Shown: positions 1 through 8,136, counted from the stretch's first letter. The stretch is 64,000 nucleotides of DNA from Alphaproteobacteria bacterium SO-S41 (GCA_019670725.1 AP024629.1:1550001-1614000), one strand, 5' to 3'. Made by a program: numbers and translations. The notes: generated by a model not told the origin, from the sequence alone.

Positions 1-320
1 GCGCCGACAATGGTGGCCTTCAGTTCGGCACCAACGGGGGCGAGCTGGCGCTGCATGTTGTCAAGCGACGCACCGCCCTGGGTCTCCCAGCTGACGTTGT
101 TGCCCACGGCCGTCGCCGCGCCGCGCAGATCGCCGCCGACCCAGCCGGCATAAATCTGCGTGAGGGCGTAGACCGAATTGTAGTTCCACTGAACGGTCAG
201 CGCGGTGTTGACGATCTGGCCGGGCGCCGTGGGGTGGTCGTTCTTGCCGCCGGCGAAGGCAGCGCCGCTCAGCGCGGCGAGGGTGACACCGGCAACCAGG
301 ATGGTCTTGAACTTGCTCAT
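1..320 (-). CDS. Secreted protein, N-terminal part; possibly curlin-like or HfaD-like surface protein (runs off the window)
   Basis: Reading leftward from an ATG at 320, the frame stays open to the window edge, giving 106 residues. The first ~23 residues form a clear Sec signal peptide (lysines, a hydrophobic stretch, then GAAFA before GG). The mature part has short motifs such as TAVGNNVSWET and a following DNMQ. The spacing of G-N, V and Q resembles HfaA encoded just upstream (AIGNSLNVVV), suggesting a beta-strand repeat of the curlin or holdfast-anchor kind. A purine-rich ribosome site (GGGAGAAAA) sits just before the ATG. A terminator after hfaB separates this gene from the hfa unit, and it has its own sigma-54-type promoter. 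Its position downstream of hfaB is where hfaD lies in Caulobacter, but I cannot confirm family membership from the fragment. Confidence 0.75.
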   Translation of the reverse strand, partial: MSKFKTILVAGVTLAALSGAAFAGGKNDHPTAPGQIVNTALTVQWNYNSVYALTQIYAGWVGGDLRGAATAVGNNVSWETQGGASLDNMQRQLAPVGAELKATIVG

Positions 321-389
321 CGGATTTTCTCCCGTTTAATGCGTGGGGGACACCATGTCCCGAGGAGCTGTCCCCCTCGATGTAATGGG

Positions 390-405
390 AGCAACGGGCG
401 TGCCA
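390..405 (-). promoter_or_regulatory. Sigma-54 (-24/-12) promoter of the secreted-protein gene
   Basis: On the minus strand the bases read TGGCACGCCCGTTGCT, an exact match to the sigma-54 consensus TGGCACG-N4-TTGCW with correct GG-to-GC spacing, preceded by the favoured T. The predicted start of transcription is about 12 nt beyond the TTGC, leaving a leader of roughly 58 nt to the ATG at 320. The 296-nt gap between the two genes contains this promoter, the hfaB terminator, and short inverted repeats (an AAATCGG/CCGATTT pair around 440-471, and TGCCA/TGGCA around 493-508) that could be activator sites. The last point is speculation. Confidence 0.8.
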
Positions 406-557
406 AGAGACGCTGGAAGTGCACTCCGCGAAAATCGGGCATCTCGATAGTTACCGATTTATTGATGTGCATAAGAAGGCCGTTCGGCGCTGTGCCAGCA
501 ATTGGCATTAACGTAAATTCGTCTGAAAACGGCACGCGGATCGTCAGCGGCGGAAAG

Positions 558-587
558 TAAAAAGGCGCCTCCTTTCGGAAGCGCCTC
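558..587 (-). terminator. Rho-independent terminator after hfaB
   Basis: AGGCGC (563-568) and GCGCCT (581-586) form a stem with a few extra inner pairs and a TTTC loop. On the minus strand it is followed by a run of five T at 563-559. It lies about 30 nt past the hfaB stop, so it ends the hfaAB transcript before the next gene. Confidence 0.85.
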
Positions 588-616
588 TTCAGGTCGATTG
601 AAAAGATTGCGGACTA

Positions 617-1636
617 TCAGTCCGTGCTCGTGCGCAGGCCGACTGCGGGAACCGGATCGCTGCCGGAGTAGCCGCGATAGGGATCGGCGCGGCGGGTTTC
701 TTCGTCGCGACGCGCGGCGACCGCTTTGCGAACCGGGGCGGGGCGCTTCACGTCATCTTCGCCGGCGAGGGGATCCTTGCCGCTGCAGAGGTTGGGGTCG
801 ATGCCGAGCTGACGGCTGACCATTTCCAGAACGCCGCGCTCGATGACCGAGCGGACCGCCAATTGGATCGGCTCAAGTGCGCGCTCGCCGACGCCGACAT
901 CGATGATGTTGCCGCCGAGGAAATCGAACACGCCGGCCGAGATTTCGCGGCCGATGATCTGCTTCTGGTAGGAGATGACATCGACGACTTCGAGCGTGTT
1001 GGTGTTCACCAGACGCATGTCGATCGCGACGTTCATCACGTAGGCCTTGTAGCCGAGCTGGCCCTTGGCGCCGGTCGCGGCGGGATCCGAGCCGAAGGCG
1101 TCGGCGCCGACCGAGCGGATGTTGTAGTTCAGCTCGGTGATGCCGCCGACCAGGTAGTAGTCGGAGCCGGGGAACTGACCGGCCGTGATAGCGCGGAAGT
1201 TCTGGCCCACCGTGCCGTCGCCGATGAGGCGGTTATTCGCGTATTTCAGTTCGAGCTCGGCGACCGAGGTATCGAACCGCTCGACCAGGCTGACGCCGGT
1301 CTTGGAGAGCGCGGACATCGCCATGAGGGCGGCGCCCTGGGTCACGCGGCGGCCGCCTTCGTACTCTTCCTTGCCGGTGTAGTCGGCGATCTGGCCGACC
1401 GCGACGCGGAGGGGACGCTTGGTGGCGAGCGCGTAACCGGCGAGGCAGCGCAGGCCGGCGGAGTAGGGCGTCTCGTTCGTGACGACCGGTGCCGTACCCA
1501 GCGGCACGGCGTAGCGGCCATCGCTGCCGGCGACCGGGCTGACGCAGGCGCTGAGCGCCATGGCAGCGGCGATCACTGCAGCCAGCGGATAGGCGGCGAA
1601 GCGCCGGGCCCGCGGCGTGTGCGCGATCTTAGTCAA
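617..1636 (-). CDS. hfaB: Holdfast anchoring protein HfaB, CsgG-family outer-membrane lipoprotein
   Basis: A 339-residue CsgG-family protein. CsgG forms the outer-membrane pore that secretes curli subunits. The Caulobacter relative HfaB secretes and assembles HfaA and HfaD, which hold the polysaccharide holdfast to the cell. The N-terminus has basic residues, a hydrophobic segment and a lipobox LSAC with the lipid-modified cysteine at residue 31. Family-typical stretches include RPLRVAVGQIADYTG, the Y-x-V-x-G-G-I-T-E-L-N strand and the VVDVISYQKQIIGREI hairpin. The C-terminal ~50 residues are charged and probably disordered. The start is a TTG inside the last codons of hfaA (8-nt overlap), implying coupled translation. 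The pairing with hfaA makes the HfaB assignment stronger than plain CsgG. Confidence 0.9.
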   Translation of the reverse strand: MTKIAHTPRARRFAAYPLAAVIAAAMALSACVSPVAGSDGRYAVPLGTAPVVTNETPYSAGLRCLAGYALATKRPLRVAVGQIADYTGKEEYEGGRRVTQGAALMAMSALSKTGVSLVERFDTSVAELELKYANNRLIGDGTVGQNFRAITAGQFPGSDYYLVGGITELNYNIRSVGADAFGSDPAATGAKGQLGYKAYVMNVAIDMRLVNTNTLEVVDVISYQKQIIGREISAGVFDFLGGNIIDVGVGERALEPIQLAVRSVIERGVLEMVSRQLGIDPNLCSGKDPLAGEDDVKRPAPVRKAVAARRDEETRRADPYRGYSGSDPVPAVGLRTSTD

Positions 1637-2051
1637 GCTTCAACCCTCCATTCAGAATGACCGTCTGGTCGCCCGTGTTTTCCTGGGTCGAGTTGACGAT
1701 GACTGTGTTGTAACTGCCGGCGACGACAACGTTCAGAGAGTTGCCGATCGCCGAGGCATTGGTGCTGGCGCCCGTCATGCTGCGGCTGACGCCGTAGGTG
1801 AGACCGCCGGTGCTGGAATACGAGTTGTCGACATACATGCCATTCACGATGACGCGGTTGCCGTTGGCGTCGCGGGTGGAGCCAGTCATAGGTTGGTTCT
1901 CCTCCCCCGGCGTCGTGCCGTAGGGCCGAGCCATCTCATCTGATCCGTCTCCGGACGAACGGCGGACAGTCTGCGCAGACGCGGGTGAAATAAGAGTGAG
2001 CGACGCGGCGGCGAGCAGCAGGACAGAAAGGACGGTGGTGCGGGTGGTCAT
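1629..2051 (-). CDS. hfaA: Holdfast anchor protein HfaA
   Basis: A 140-residue secreted protein with a signal peptide ending ASA before Gln27. The mature chain carries PGEENQPMTGS, then DANGNRVIVNG, then a C-terminal block (AIGNSLNVVV...NTVIVNSTQENTGDQ) typical of the HfaA family, a curlin-like holdfast anchor studied in Caulobacter. The asparagine- and glutamine-rich beta strands fit an amyloid-like subunit exported through the HfaB pore. It is the first gene of the unit, overlaps hfaB by 8 nt, and has a sigma-54-type promoter about 40 nt upstream. Identification rests on the residual motifs plus the CsgG neighbour. Confidence 0.85.
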   Translation of the reverse strand: MTTRTTVLSVLLLAAASLTLISPASAQTVRRSSGDGSDEMARPYGTTPGEENQPMTGSTRDANGNRVIVNGMYVDNSYSSTGGLTYGVSRSMTGASTNASAIGNSLNVVVAGSYNTVIVNSTQENTGDQTVILNGGLKLD

Positions 2052-2090
2052 CGGCAGCGAGCCTCGCGAACTGGGTTTCGCGGAAGAGGC

Positions 2091-2106
2091 TGCAACGCGT
2101 GTGCCA
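2091..2106 (-). promoter_or_regulatory. Sigma-54 (-24/-12) promoter of hfaA-hfaB
   Basis: The minus strand reads TGGCACACGCGTTGCA, which fits TGGCACG-N4-TTGCW with one mismatch at the seventh base. GG and GC are in the correct register. It lies 40 nt before the hfaA ATG, so the leader would be about 28 nt. The region between it and the divergent gene at 2321 (about 215 nt) could hold activator binding sites; I see no other gene there. Confidence 0.75.
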
Positions 2107-2320
2107 CGCCCTAGAGGGCAGTTCGTGGCATACCGACGTGAGGAGGAGCGCGGCGGACGATGGTCAACGAGGGATTAATGTCCCACAACATCCGGTGATA
2201 CATCGCCTGGCTGACACGTCTCGCACCCAAGCCATATGGTTACTTCGTCCCGCGACGGAACGATTTTTCGCCAAACCGGAAATTGTCGTTTAGGTTTACA
2301 AGAGATTGACGGTGGGTGTG

Positions 2321-2923
2321 ATGCCAAAGCTCGAATTCTTCTTCGACTGCTCCAGCCCCTGGACCTATCTGGCATTCAGCCGGGTCCAGGCCTTCGCGGC
2401 CGGCGCCGAAATCATCTGGCGGCCGATCCTGGTCGGCGGTGTCTTCAACGCGGTGAATACAGCAGTCTATGAAAGACGGGCCAAGCCCGAGCCGCGCCAG
2501 AAACGGTACTTCGACAAGGACATGCAGGACTGGGCGCGGCTGTGCGGCGTCAAGATCGTCTGGCCGCCCAGCGTGTTCCCCGTGAATTCGGTGAAAGCCA
2601 TGCGCGGCGCCTATCATGCGATCGACCAGGGCCGGCTGGTGCCTTACGCCACAGAGGTGTTCCAGGCCTATTGGGGCGACAATCGAGACATTTCAGATGT
2701 GTCGGTCCTGCGCGCCTGTGCCGAACGGGCGGGTCTTGAGGGGAGCACCTTCTTGACGGCGGTGGATGCGCCGGAGAACAAGGACAGGCTGCGCCAGGCG
2801 ACGCAGGACCTGATCGACCGCGGAGGCTTCGGCTCCCCCACCATGTTCATCGGCGAGGATATGTATTTCGGCAATGACAGGCTGCCGCTGGTGGAAGCGG
2901 CGCTGAAGCGGGCGAGCACGTGA
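2321..2923 (+). CDS. 2-hydroxychromene-2-carboxylate isomerase / DsbA-like family protein
   Basis: About 200 residues of thioredoxin fold with an inserted helical domain, the layout of HCCA isomerases and kappa-class glutathione transferases. It opens with LEFFFDCSSPWTYLAF, where S-S-P replaces a CxxC pair, as in the glutathione-dependent isomerases. It ends with GGFGSPTMFIGEDMYFGNDRL, the conserved cis-proline and product-site region of the family. The substrate cannot be told; many members act on aromatic or other hydrophobic compounds. I chose the ATG at 2321, preceded by GGTGGG, over an in-frame TTG at 2306. The stop overlaps the GTG of the next gene, so the two are probably co-transcribed. 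Confidence 0.85.
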   Translation: MPKLEFFFDCSSPWTYLAFSRVQAFAAGAEIIWRPILVGGVFNAVNTAVYERRAKPEPRQKRYFDKDMQDWARLCGVKIVWPPSVFPVNSVKAMRGAYHAIDQGRLVPYATEVFQAYWGDNRDISDVSVLRACAERAGLEGSTFLTAVDAPENKDRLRQATQDLIDRGGFGSPTMFIGEDMYFGNDRLPLVEAALKRAST

Positions 2924-3615
2924 CACATATCTTCCCGCCGCCGGACCGATCCTCTGAACCTCTGTTTCTGGTGCCTTGGCAGGTGCCCGCGTTTGCCGGC
3001 CTGTTCGTCGCTATCCATCTGGCGCTTCAGTTCGCCCCGCCGGCCTATCAGGGATGGGTCTATGCGACCTTCGCCCTGGTCCCGGCGCGCTTTTTGACGG
3101 GTGATGCGGGGCTGACGGCCCTCGCGGCTGCGAATCTCCTGACCTACGGCTTCATCCACTTCAACTGGATGCATGTGCTGGTGAACGTCGCGCTGCTGAT
3201 GGCGGCTTCGGGACCCGTGAACCGGAATTGCGGTCCGGTGCGGATGGTCGTGTTGTTCGCCGTATGCACGATTGCCGGCGGGATCTGTCATGTTCTGGTC
3301 TATTGGGGCGGGAACGGACCGGTCATCGGTGCCTCTGCGGGCGCTGCGGGTTTGATTGCCGCAGCGATGCGTTACCGATCCCGGCAACTTTCGCGCGGCG
3401 AAATCGTCGCGCCGATCATGCGTCCCCCCGTGTGGACTTTCACGCTGTTCTGGATCGGGATCAATCTGGCGCTGTTCCTGTGGGACGTGCTGGGCGGCGG
3501 GGCGATGAGCGGGTATGCCACCATCGCGCATATTGGCGGGTATCTGGCGGGATTGTTCCTGGCGCCCGTGATGGTCCGCGGCGCCCGGCCGAAGACCTGG
3601 CCGCGACAGGCGTAA
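2920..3615 (+). CDS. Rhomboid family intramembrane serine protease
   Basis: A 231-residue polytopic membrane protein with about six hydrophobic segments. It shows the rhomboid signature: HFNWMHVLVNV in an early helix, GASAG with the predicted nucleophile Ser139, and the partner His204 in IAHIGGYLAGLF. Rhomboids cut transmembrane substrates inside the bilayer by a Ser-His dyad, so this copy should be catalytic. The GTG start overlaps the stop of the preceding isomerase gene (GTGA), which indicates a two-gene operon. No substrate candidate is evident nearby. Confidence 0.9.
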   Translation: MTHIFPPPDRSSEPLFLVPWQVPAFAGLFVAIHLALQFAPPAYQGWVYATFALVPARFLTGDAGLTALAAANLLTYGFIHFNWMHVLVNVALLMAASGPVNRNCGPVRMVVLFAVCTIAGGICHVLVYWGGNGPVIGASAGAAGLIAAAMRYRSRQLSRGEIVAPIMRPPVWTFTLFWIGINLALFLWDVLGGGAMSGYATIAHIGGYLAGLFLAPVMVRGARPKTWPRQA

Positions 3616-3835
3616 GTTGCGTAGAATTTCCAGCAGGGGTCGATGCGCAGGCTGGCCAACTCAAAGTGGACGACCTGGAACTCTGTTCTGATCAACGATA
3701 TTTATATTTATTATCAATGACTTGCATAGGATTTAGCCGTGCGATGACAGCCGGAGCGTAGAGTAATATTTTAGAGCTTGCGGGCGATCCGCGCGCGTAT
3801 AAACCACAGACCACAAGTATCGCACGGGGACCCGA
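3616..3835 (+). promoter_or_regulatory. AT-rich leader region of the polysaccharide operon
   Basis: This 220-nt gap has no credible gene. Its middle (about 3690-3775) is much richer in A and T than the surroundings, with long runs of A/T around 3697-3717, as expected of a promoter or a nucleoid-protein binding site. I cannot place -35 and -10 boxes with confidence, and there is no match to the sigma-54 consensus. It precedes the eight-gene operon beginning with manC. Confidence 0.4.
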
Positions 3836-4912
3836 GTGACATCTATTTTGCGATCAGCCATCCTCTGCGGCGGCTCGGGAACACGCCTGTGGCCCCTTTC
3901 GAGGGAAGACGCGCCCAAGCAATTCCATCCGCTCGTGGGGGAACACTCCCTGCTCAGCGAAACGGTCCGGCGCACGCATCTTATTCCAAATTCGGGCACG
4001 CCTATCGTCCTGACGGCGCAGGCTTATGCGGGTATCGCGCGGGAGCACGCCCGGCTTGTCGGTGTCGAAGACGTCGAAATCATCCTGGAGCCTGCGCCTC
4101 GAAACACCGCCCCCGCAGCGGCACTGGCCGCGCTCCTGGTTGCGGAAACCGACCCCGAGGCGGTCATTGGCCTGTTCCCATCTGACCACCACGTGGCGGA
4201 CGAGCCCGGTTTCCTTGAAACGGTAGAAGACGCGCGGCGGCTTGCGGAAAGCGGGGCGATCGTAACCCTCGGCATCGTGCCTGACGCGGCGCATACGGGA
4301 TACGGCTACATCAGGCGCGGCGACGCGGTCCAGGGCGGGTTCAAGGTCGATCGCTTTGTCGAGAAGCCGAATGCCGAAACGGCGGCGATCCTGTTCTCGG
4401 ACAAGAATTACTACTGGAACGCCGGTATCTTCTTTTTCCGCGCCGACGTTTTCCTGCGCGAACTCGCGGCGTTCCGTCCCGATATCCTGGCCGCTGCGAA
4501 GCGCGCCTGGGCGCAAGCGAAACGCTCGGCCGAAGGGATCATTGTCGATGCGGACCAGTGGGCGGCATGCCCGAGCGATTCGATCGACTACGCGGTCGCC
4601 GAGCGAACCGCTCATGCCGCGGTGGTGCCCGCCGATATCGGTTGGAACGATGTCGGATCATGGCTGTCCCTGCTGGAGCTTGCCAGTCGAGACCAGGACG
4701 GCAACACCGCGATTGGCGACGTCTCTATCCTGGGGTCGTCGGGATGTTATGTGCGCTCGTCCTCGCGCCACATCGCCATCATCGGCGCAAGCGATATGAT
4801 CGTTATCGAGACGGCTGACGCCATCTTGGTCGTTCACAAGGATGCAACGCAGGACGTCAAGCGCGCCGCCCAGATGTTCAAACACCAAGCCCAGGCGCTG
4901 GCGGCGGAATGA
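3836..4912 (+). CDS. manC: Mannose-1-phosphate guanylyltransferase
   Basis: Transfers GMP from GTP to mannose-1-phosphate, giving GDP-mannose for polysaccharide synthesis. The 358-residue chain has the nucleotidyltransferase signature LCGGSGTRLWPLSR near the N-terminus with PKQF following, the PRNTAPA motif, and FVEKPN. Its length corresponds to the catalytic domain plus a short beta-helix tail. The C-terminal cupin isomerase domain of bifunctional ManC/AlgA enzymes is absent, and the next gene (AGE family) may supply that isomerase step. The GTG start is preceded by GGGGA. The stop overlaps the next start (ATGA). Confidence 0.92.
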   Translation: MTSILRSAILCGGSGTRLWPLSREDAPKQFHPLVGEHSLLSETVRRTHLIPNSGTPIVLTAQAYAGIAREHARLVGVEDVEIILEPAPRNTAPAAALAALLVAETDPEAVIGLFPSDHHVADEPGFLETVEDARRLAESGAIVTLGIVPDAAHTGYGYIRRGDAVQGGFKVDRFVEKPNAETAAILFSDKNYYWNAGIFFFRADVFLRELAAFRPDILAAAKRAWAQAKRSAEGIIVDADQWAACPSDSIDYAVAERTAHAAVVPADIGWNDVGSWLSLLELASRDQDGNTAIGDVSILGSSGCYVRSSSRHIAIIGASDMIVIETADAILVVHKDATQDVKRAAQMFKHQAQALAAE

Positions 4913-6048
4913 GCCCAGCCAGCGAAAATCCCCGCTCGGCCCTGGTGCGTTGGGTCAAGCGCGATGCGCTTCCTCTTTGGCACGAACGCGGCTGGGATGG
5001 AGCGCTTGGGGGATTTGTCGAGCGACTGACACCGAGCGGTGTCCCGGACAGTGCCGCGCCCCGTCGCATGCGCGTTCAGGCAAGGCAGGTTTATGTCTAT
5101 GCCCATGCCGCGGTGCTGGGATGGTATGCGCCGGCGCGAGAGATCGCCTTGCGCGGATTCGAATGGATGAACGCGCGTTGCCGGGCAAAACAGCAGTCCG
5201 GCTTTGTCCACATTGTCGACGCAAACGGCGCCGTGCTTGACGGCAAAATCGATGCCTATGATCAGGCTTTCGGTCTTCTCGCTCTTGCCTGGATGTTTCG
5301 CCTGACGGGCGACGCGCAGATCAGATCCATGATCGACGCCGAACTGGCCTTCATTGACGGGTCGATCGCCGATCCTGCTCACGGCGGATGGCGGGAAGGC
5401 ATCCCGGCGGCGCTTCCGCGCCGACAGAATCCGCAGATGCATGCGTTCGAGGCCATGCTCGCCCTTTACGAGGCGACAAAGGACGTCACGTTCCTGAACC
5501 GCGCAGAGGCCCTTCTTGCCCTCATGCGTGACAGGCTTTTTGATTCCCGATCTGGGTCGCTTGGCGAATTCTTCGACGGCAAGATGCGACCTCTTGAAGA
5601 TCCCGACAGCCGCGTTGTCGAGCCGGGGCACCATTTCGAGTGGACCTGGTTGTTGCTGGCTTATGCCCGGCTAAGCGGTACTGCGCCTTCGCCTTTGGCG
5701 TTGCAGCTCTACGAACGGGCGCGCGAATGGGGGATCGGCGCAAACGGGTTCGTGGTCGATGAAGTGACGCCCGAGGGACGAGCGCGAAAGAGTTCCAGCC
5801 GGCTCTGGCCACAGACTGAATATATCAAAGCCAATCTCGCCCTTCAGGAACACGGCCTGGCGCCTGACGCAGCCCGCCGTGCGGACGAAGCGCTCACAGG
5901 ACTATCCAAAACCTATTTCACGGCGCAGCCGGCTGGTGGCTGGATAGACTGCCTTGATGAAGGCGGTGCGGTAACCGACGCGCGCATGCCGTCTTCGACA
6001 TTCTACCACGTCTTCTGTGCGATCGCCGAGGCCGACAGGGTGGGATGA
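4909..6048 (+). CDS. AGE-family sugar epimerase/isomerase, probably mannose-6-phosphate isomerase type
   Basis: A 379-residue alpha/alpha-barrel protein of the N-acylglucosamine 2-epimerase family. Recognisable active-site segments are MHAFEAMLALYEA, EPGHHFEWTWLL and RLWPQTEYIKAN, with the histidines that act as acid/base in this family. Members interconvert glucose/mannose, fructose/mannose, or their 6-phosphates. Because it is translationally coupled to manC (ATGA overlap), which lacks its own isomerase domain, supply of mannose-6-phosphate from fructose-6-phosphate is the likely role. That is inference from context. It is followed by a further ATGA overlap to a glycosyltransferase gene. 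Confidence 0.85.
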   Translation: MSPASENPRSALVRWVKRDALPLWHERGWDGALGGFVERLTPSGVPDSAAPRRMRVQARQVYVYAHAAVLGWYAPAREIALRGFEWMNARCRAKQQSGFVHIVDANGAVLDGKIDAYDQAFGLLALAWMFRLTGDAQIRSMIDAELAFIDGSIADPAHGGWREGIPAALPRRQNPQMHAFEAMLALYEATKDVTFLNRAEALLALMRDRLFDSRSGSLGEFFDGKMRPLEDPDSRVVEPGHHFEWTWLLLAYARLSGTAPSPLALQLYERAREWGIGANGFVVDEVTPEGRARKSSSRLWPQTEYIKANLALQEHGLAPDAARRADEALTGLSKTYFTAQPAGGWIDCLDEGGAVTDARMPSSTFYHVFCAIAEADRVG

Positions 6049-8105
6049 CCGACCCGCTCGCCTTGCTGCGCCAGCGGATCGGGCGTGTCCCTGCAACGGC
6101 ATCCGGAGCGAAGAGCCATCCCATTCAGCCGCAAGCGCATGCGCTCTTCGCATCGACGTCACCACACCTGCAACGCCTCACGGGATTTGACGGATCGCTG
6201 GGGTGTTCGGCATTCGCGGTCTATGCGCGTCTCGCGTCGTCGCCGCGGCTGACGCCCGAGCTCGTTCGGCGTCTGGCGGATGATCGCGATGCGTTGCTCA
6301 ACTGGTATGTCGCCAATTACGGCGTGCGCCTGCGGCCGCATCGAACGCCGCTGGCGGCCGCCGATATCGCCTATCTCCTGAGCGACGATCCGGTGCTGAC
6401 GCTGACTTTTTCGGTTCCGAGGATCGTGGCGTGGCAGGCGCTGATGCCGTTCTCCGGCGCGCCGTCGCTGCAAGGGGCGGAGTCGGACGCTGAGACGGCG
6501 CTGGCCTATTGGTGGGCGTGTGAGCGTGCGCCGGAGCTTGGCGTCGAGGACTGCCTGGTGCCCGACGCCTATATGCGGGTTCTCAAAGGGGCACCCGCGA
6601 CGGCGTCGCGTCCCACCGTGTTCGAAGCGCTTCTGGCCGCGCGGGAGCCTGCGCTTGCGGCGTTGCTCACGGCGGAAACGCCCGACCGCGACGCCATCGA
6701 TAGCTTTCTGATCCTCACGGCGATCGAGCGTCCGGGATTGCTGCGCTTCTTGCCGCCAAGTGCGTCGCGCGAACGCGCACAGTCGCCGCTGAACAGTCTT
6801 GTCGATAGCCCGGACGATATCGAGAAGCTGCACGATCGACTGGATGAGACCGCGCGGCGGTGCGGCTTCAATATCGCCACCGGCACATATCTCACGCGCG
6901 GCGAGACGGGCGATCGGGCCTGGGCAGTGCCGGAACCGGATTTTGCGCCTGCTAATCCCGGCCTGCTCACCCACACGGCCGATGTCCAGATCGTCGGGCC
7001 GCTGCATCAGGCATCTGGCCTGGGCCGCGCGGCGCGGCTGTCCGTGGCGACGTTCCGGCGCGCGGGCGTCAAAGTGCTCGCAACCGATTTTGCTTACGGC
7101 TTTCCGTCGCCGCCCGAAACGTCCGGAAACACGACGCCGGAGACGGCGGGTAAGGCGGGGGCGACGGTCTTTCATCTCAATCCCGACATGCTGCCGTTGG
7201 CCTTCGCGGCCGGACCAGGGCGGTATGCAGAGCGGCGCGCCGGCTATTTCTTCTGGGAGCTCGACGCTCCCGCCTCGTGCGACTTCCTCGCTCTGGACCT
7301 GATCGACACGATCTGGACGGCGACCCGCTTCGTGCAGGGCGTCTACGCGCCAAGCTTCGGCGGGCCGGTCGATTGTGTCGGGCTCGCCTTGGAACCGTCG
7401 GCCCCACTCGATCGCACCGTGCTCAATTCCGCGCTGCGGGGGAAGCTTGGCGTGCCCGCGGGAACGGCCATCGCGCTCAGTGTTTTCGACGGCTTCTCCT
7501 ATGTCGCGCGCAAGAATCCGGTTGGGACGATCCGGGCTTTCCAGACGGCCTTTACCGGCCGCGGCGATGCGGTGCTCGTCCTGAAGGTTCACAATCGCCC
7601 GCGCGGGCAAAAGGGCGTGCAGCCCGATGACTGGGCCTTGGTCGATGCGGCGGTCGCAAGTGACACACGGATCAGGCTTCTCGACGAGACCGTGTCGCAT
7701 CCGGCGCTGATGGATCTGGTTGCAGGCGCCGATGTCTTCCTGTCGCTCCATCGTGCCGAAGGGTTCGGACTGGGGCCTGCGGAGGCCATGCAGCGCGGCA
7801 CGCCTGTCGTCGTCACCGCCTATGGCGGGACGGAAGATTTCTGCAGCGACGAGACGGCGCTACGGGTGCCCCACACGCTGACGGCAGTCGGCCCGTGCGA
7901 CTATGTTCATGCTGAACCCGGGCGCCGTTGGGCCGAGCCCGATCACGCCGCCGCCGTCAAAGCGTTGCGTGCAGCGATCGACGATCCCACGGCCAGCCGG
8001 GCGCGGGCGGCAACGGCCCAGCAGCGGTTGGCCGCCGAATTCGGCTTTGAAGCCATCGGGCGGCGTTATGTCGCCGCCCTTGAACGCCTGCTGACGAAGC
8101 CGTAA
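6045..8105 (+). CDS. Large glycosyltransferase with C-terminal GT-B (GT4-like) domain
   Basis: A 686-residue protein. The N-terminal ~310 residues are alpha-helical and unlike any domain I recognise. The C-terminal ~370 residues begin VQIVGPLHQASGLGRAAR and contain the glycosyl transferases group 1 signature (SLHRAEGFGLGPAEAMQRGTP, then VVTAYGGTEDF) that binds the nucleotide sugar with the E-x7-E pattern. It most likely adds mannose or rhamnose units made by its operon partners to a surface polysaccharide; the actual donor is unknown. There is no signal peptide, so it works in the cytoplasm or at the inner face of the membrane. It overlaps the upstream gene by ATGA and lies 31 nt before rfbC. 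Confidence 0.85.
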   Translation: MTDPLALLRQRIGRVPATASGAKSHPIQPQAHALFASTSPHLQRLTGFDGSLGCSAFAVYARLASSPRLTPELVRRLADDRDALLNWYVANYGVRLRPHRTPLAAADIAYLLSDDPVLTLTFSVPRIVAWQALMPFSGAPSLQGAESDAETALAYWWACERAPELGVEDCLVPDAYMRVLKGAPATASRPTVFEALLAAREPALAALLTAETPDRDAIDSFLILTAIERPGLLRFLPPSASRERAQSPLNSLVDSPDDIEKLHDRLDETARRCGFNIATGTYLTRGETGDRAWAVPEPDFAPANPGLLTHTADVQIVGPLHQASGLGRAARLSVATFRRAGVKVLATDFAYGFPSPPETSGNTTPETAGKAGATVFHLNPDMLPLAFAAGPGRYAERRAGYFFWELDAPASCDFLALDLIDTIWTATRFVQGVYAPSFGGPVDCVGLALEPSAPLDRTVLNSALRGKLGVPAGTAIALSVFDGFSYVARKNPVGTIRAFQTAFTGRGDAVLVLKVHNRPRGQKGVQPDDWALVDAAVASDTRIRLLDETVSHPALMDLVAGADVFLSLHRAEGFGLGPAEAMQRGTPVVVTAYGGTEDFCSDETALRVPHTLTAVGPCDYVHAEPGRRWAEPDHAAAVKALRAAIDDPTASRARAATAQQRLAAEFGFEAIGRRYVAALERLLTKP

Positions 8106-8136
8106 GCCCGCACCATGCCGTGCCCCGGAGAGCGCC

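Noticed and set aside
863-1660. Open frame of 265 codons on the plus strand opposite hfaB
   Set aside because: Mirror frame of hfaB, a well-supported CsgG-family gene. Composition is typical antisense (many Asp, Val, Gly, Ala) and it has no family motif.
6159-7751. 530-codon open frame opposite the large glycosyltransferase
   Set aside because: Arginine-rich antisense frame in GC-rich DNA with no domain; the plus-strand gene has GT motifs and fits the operon.
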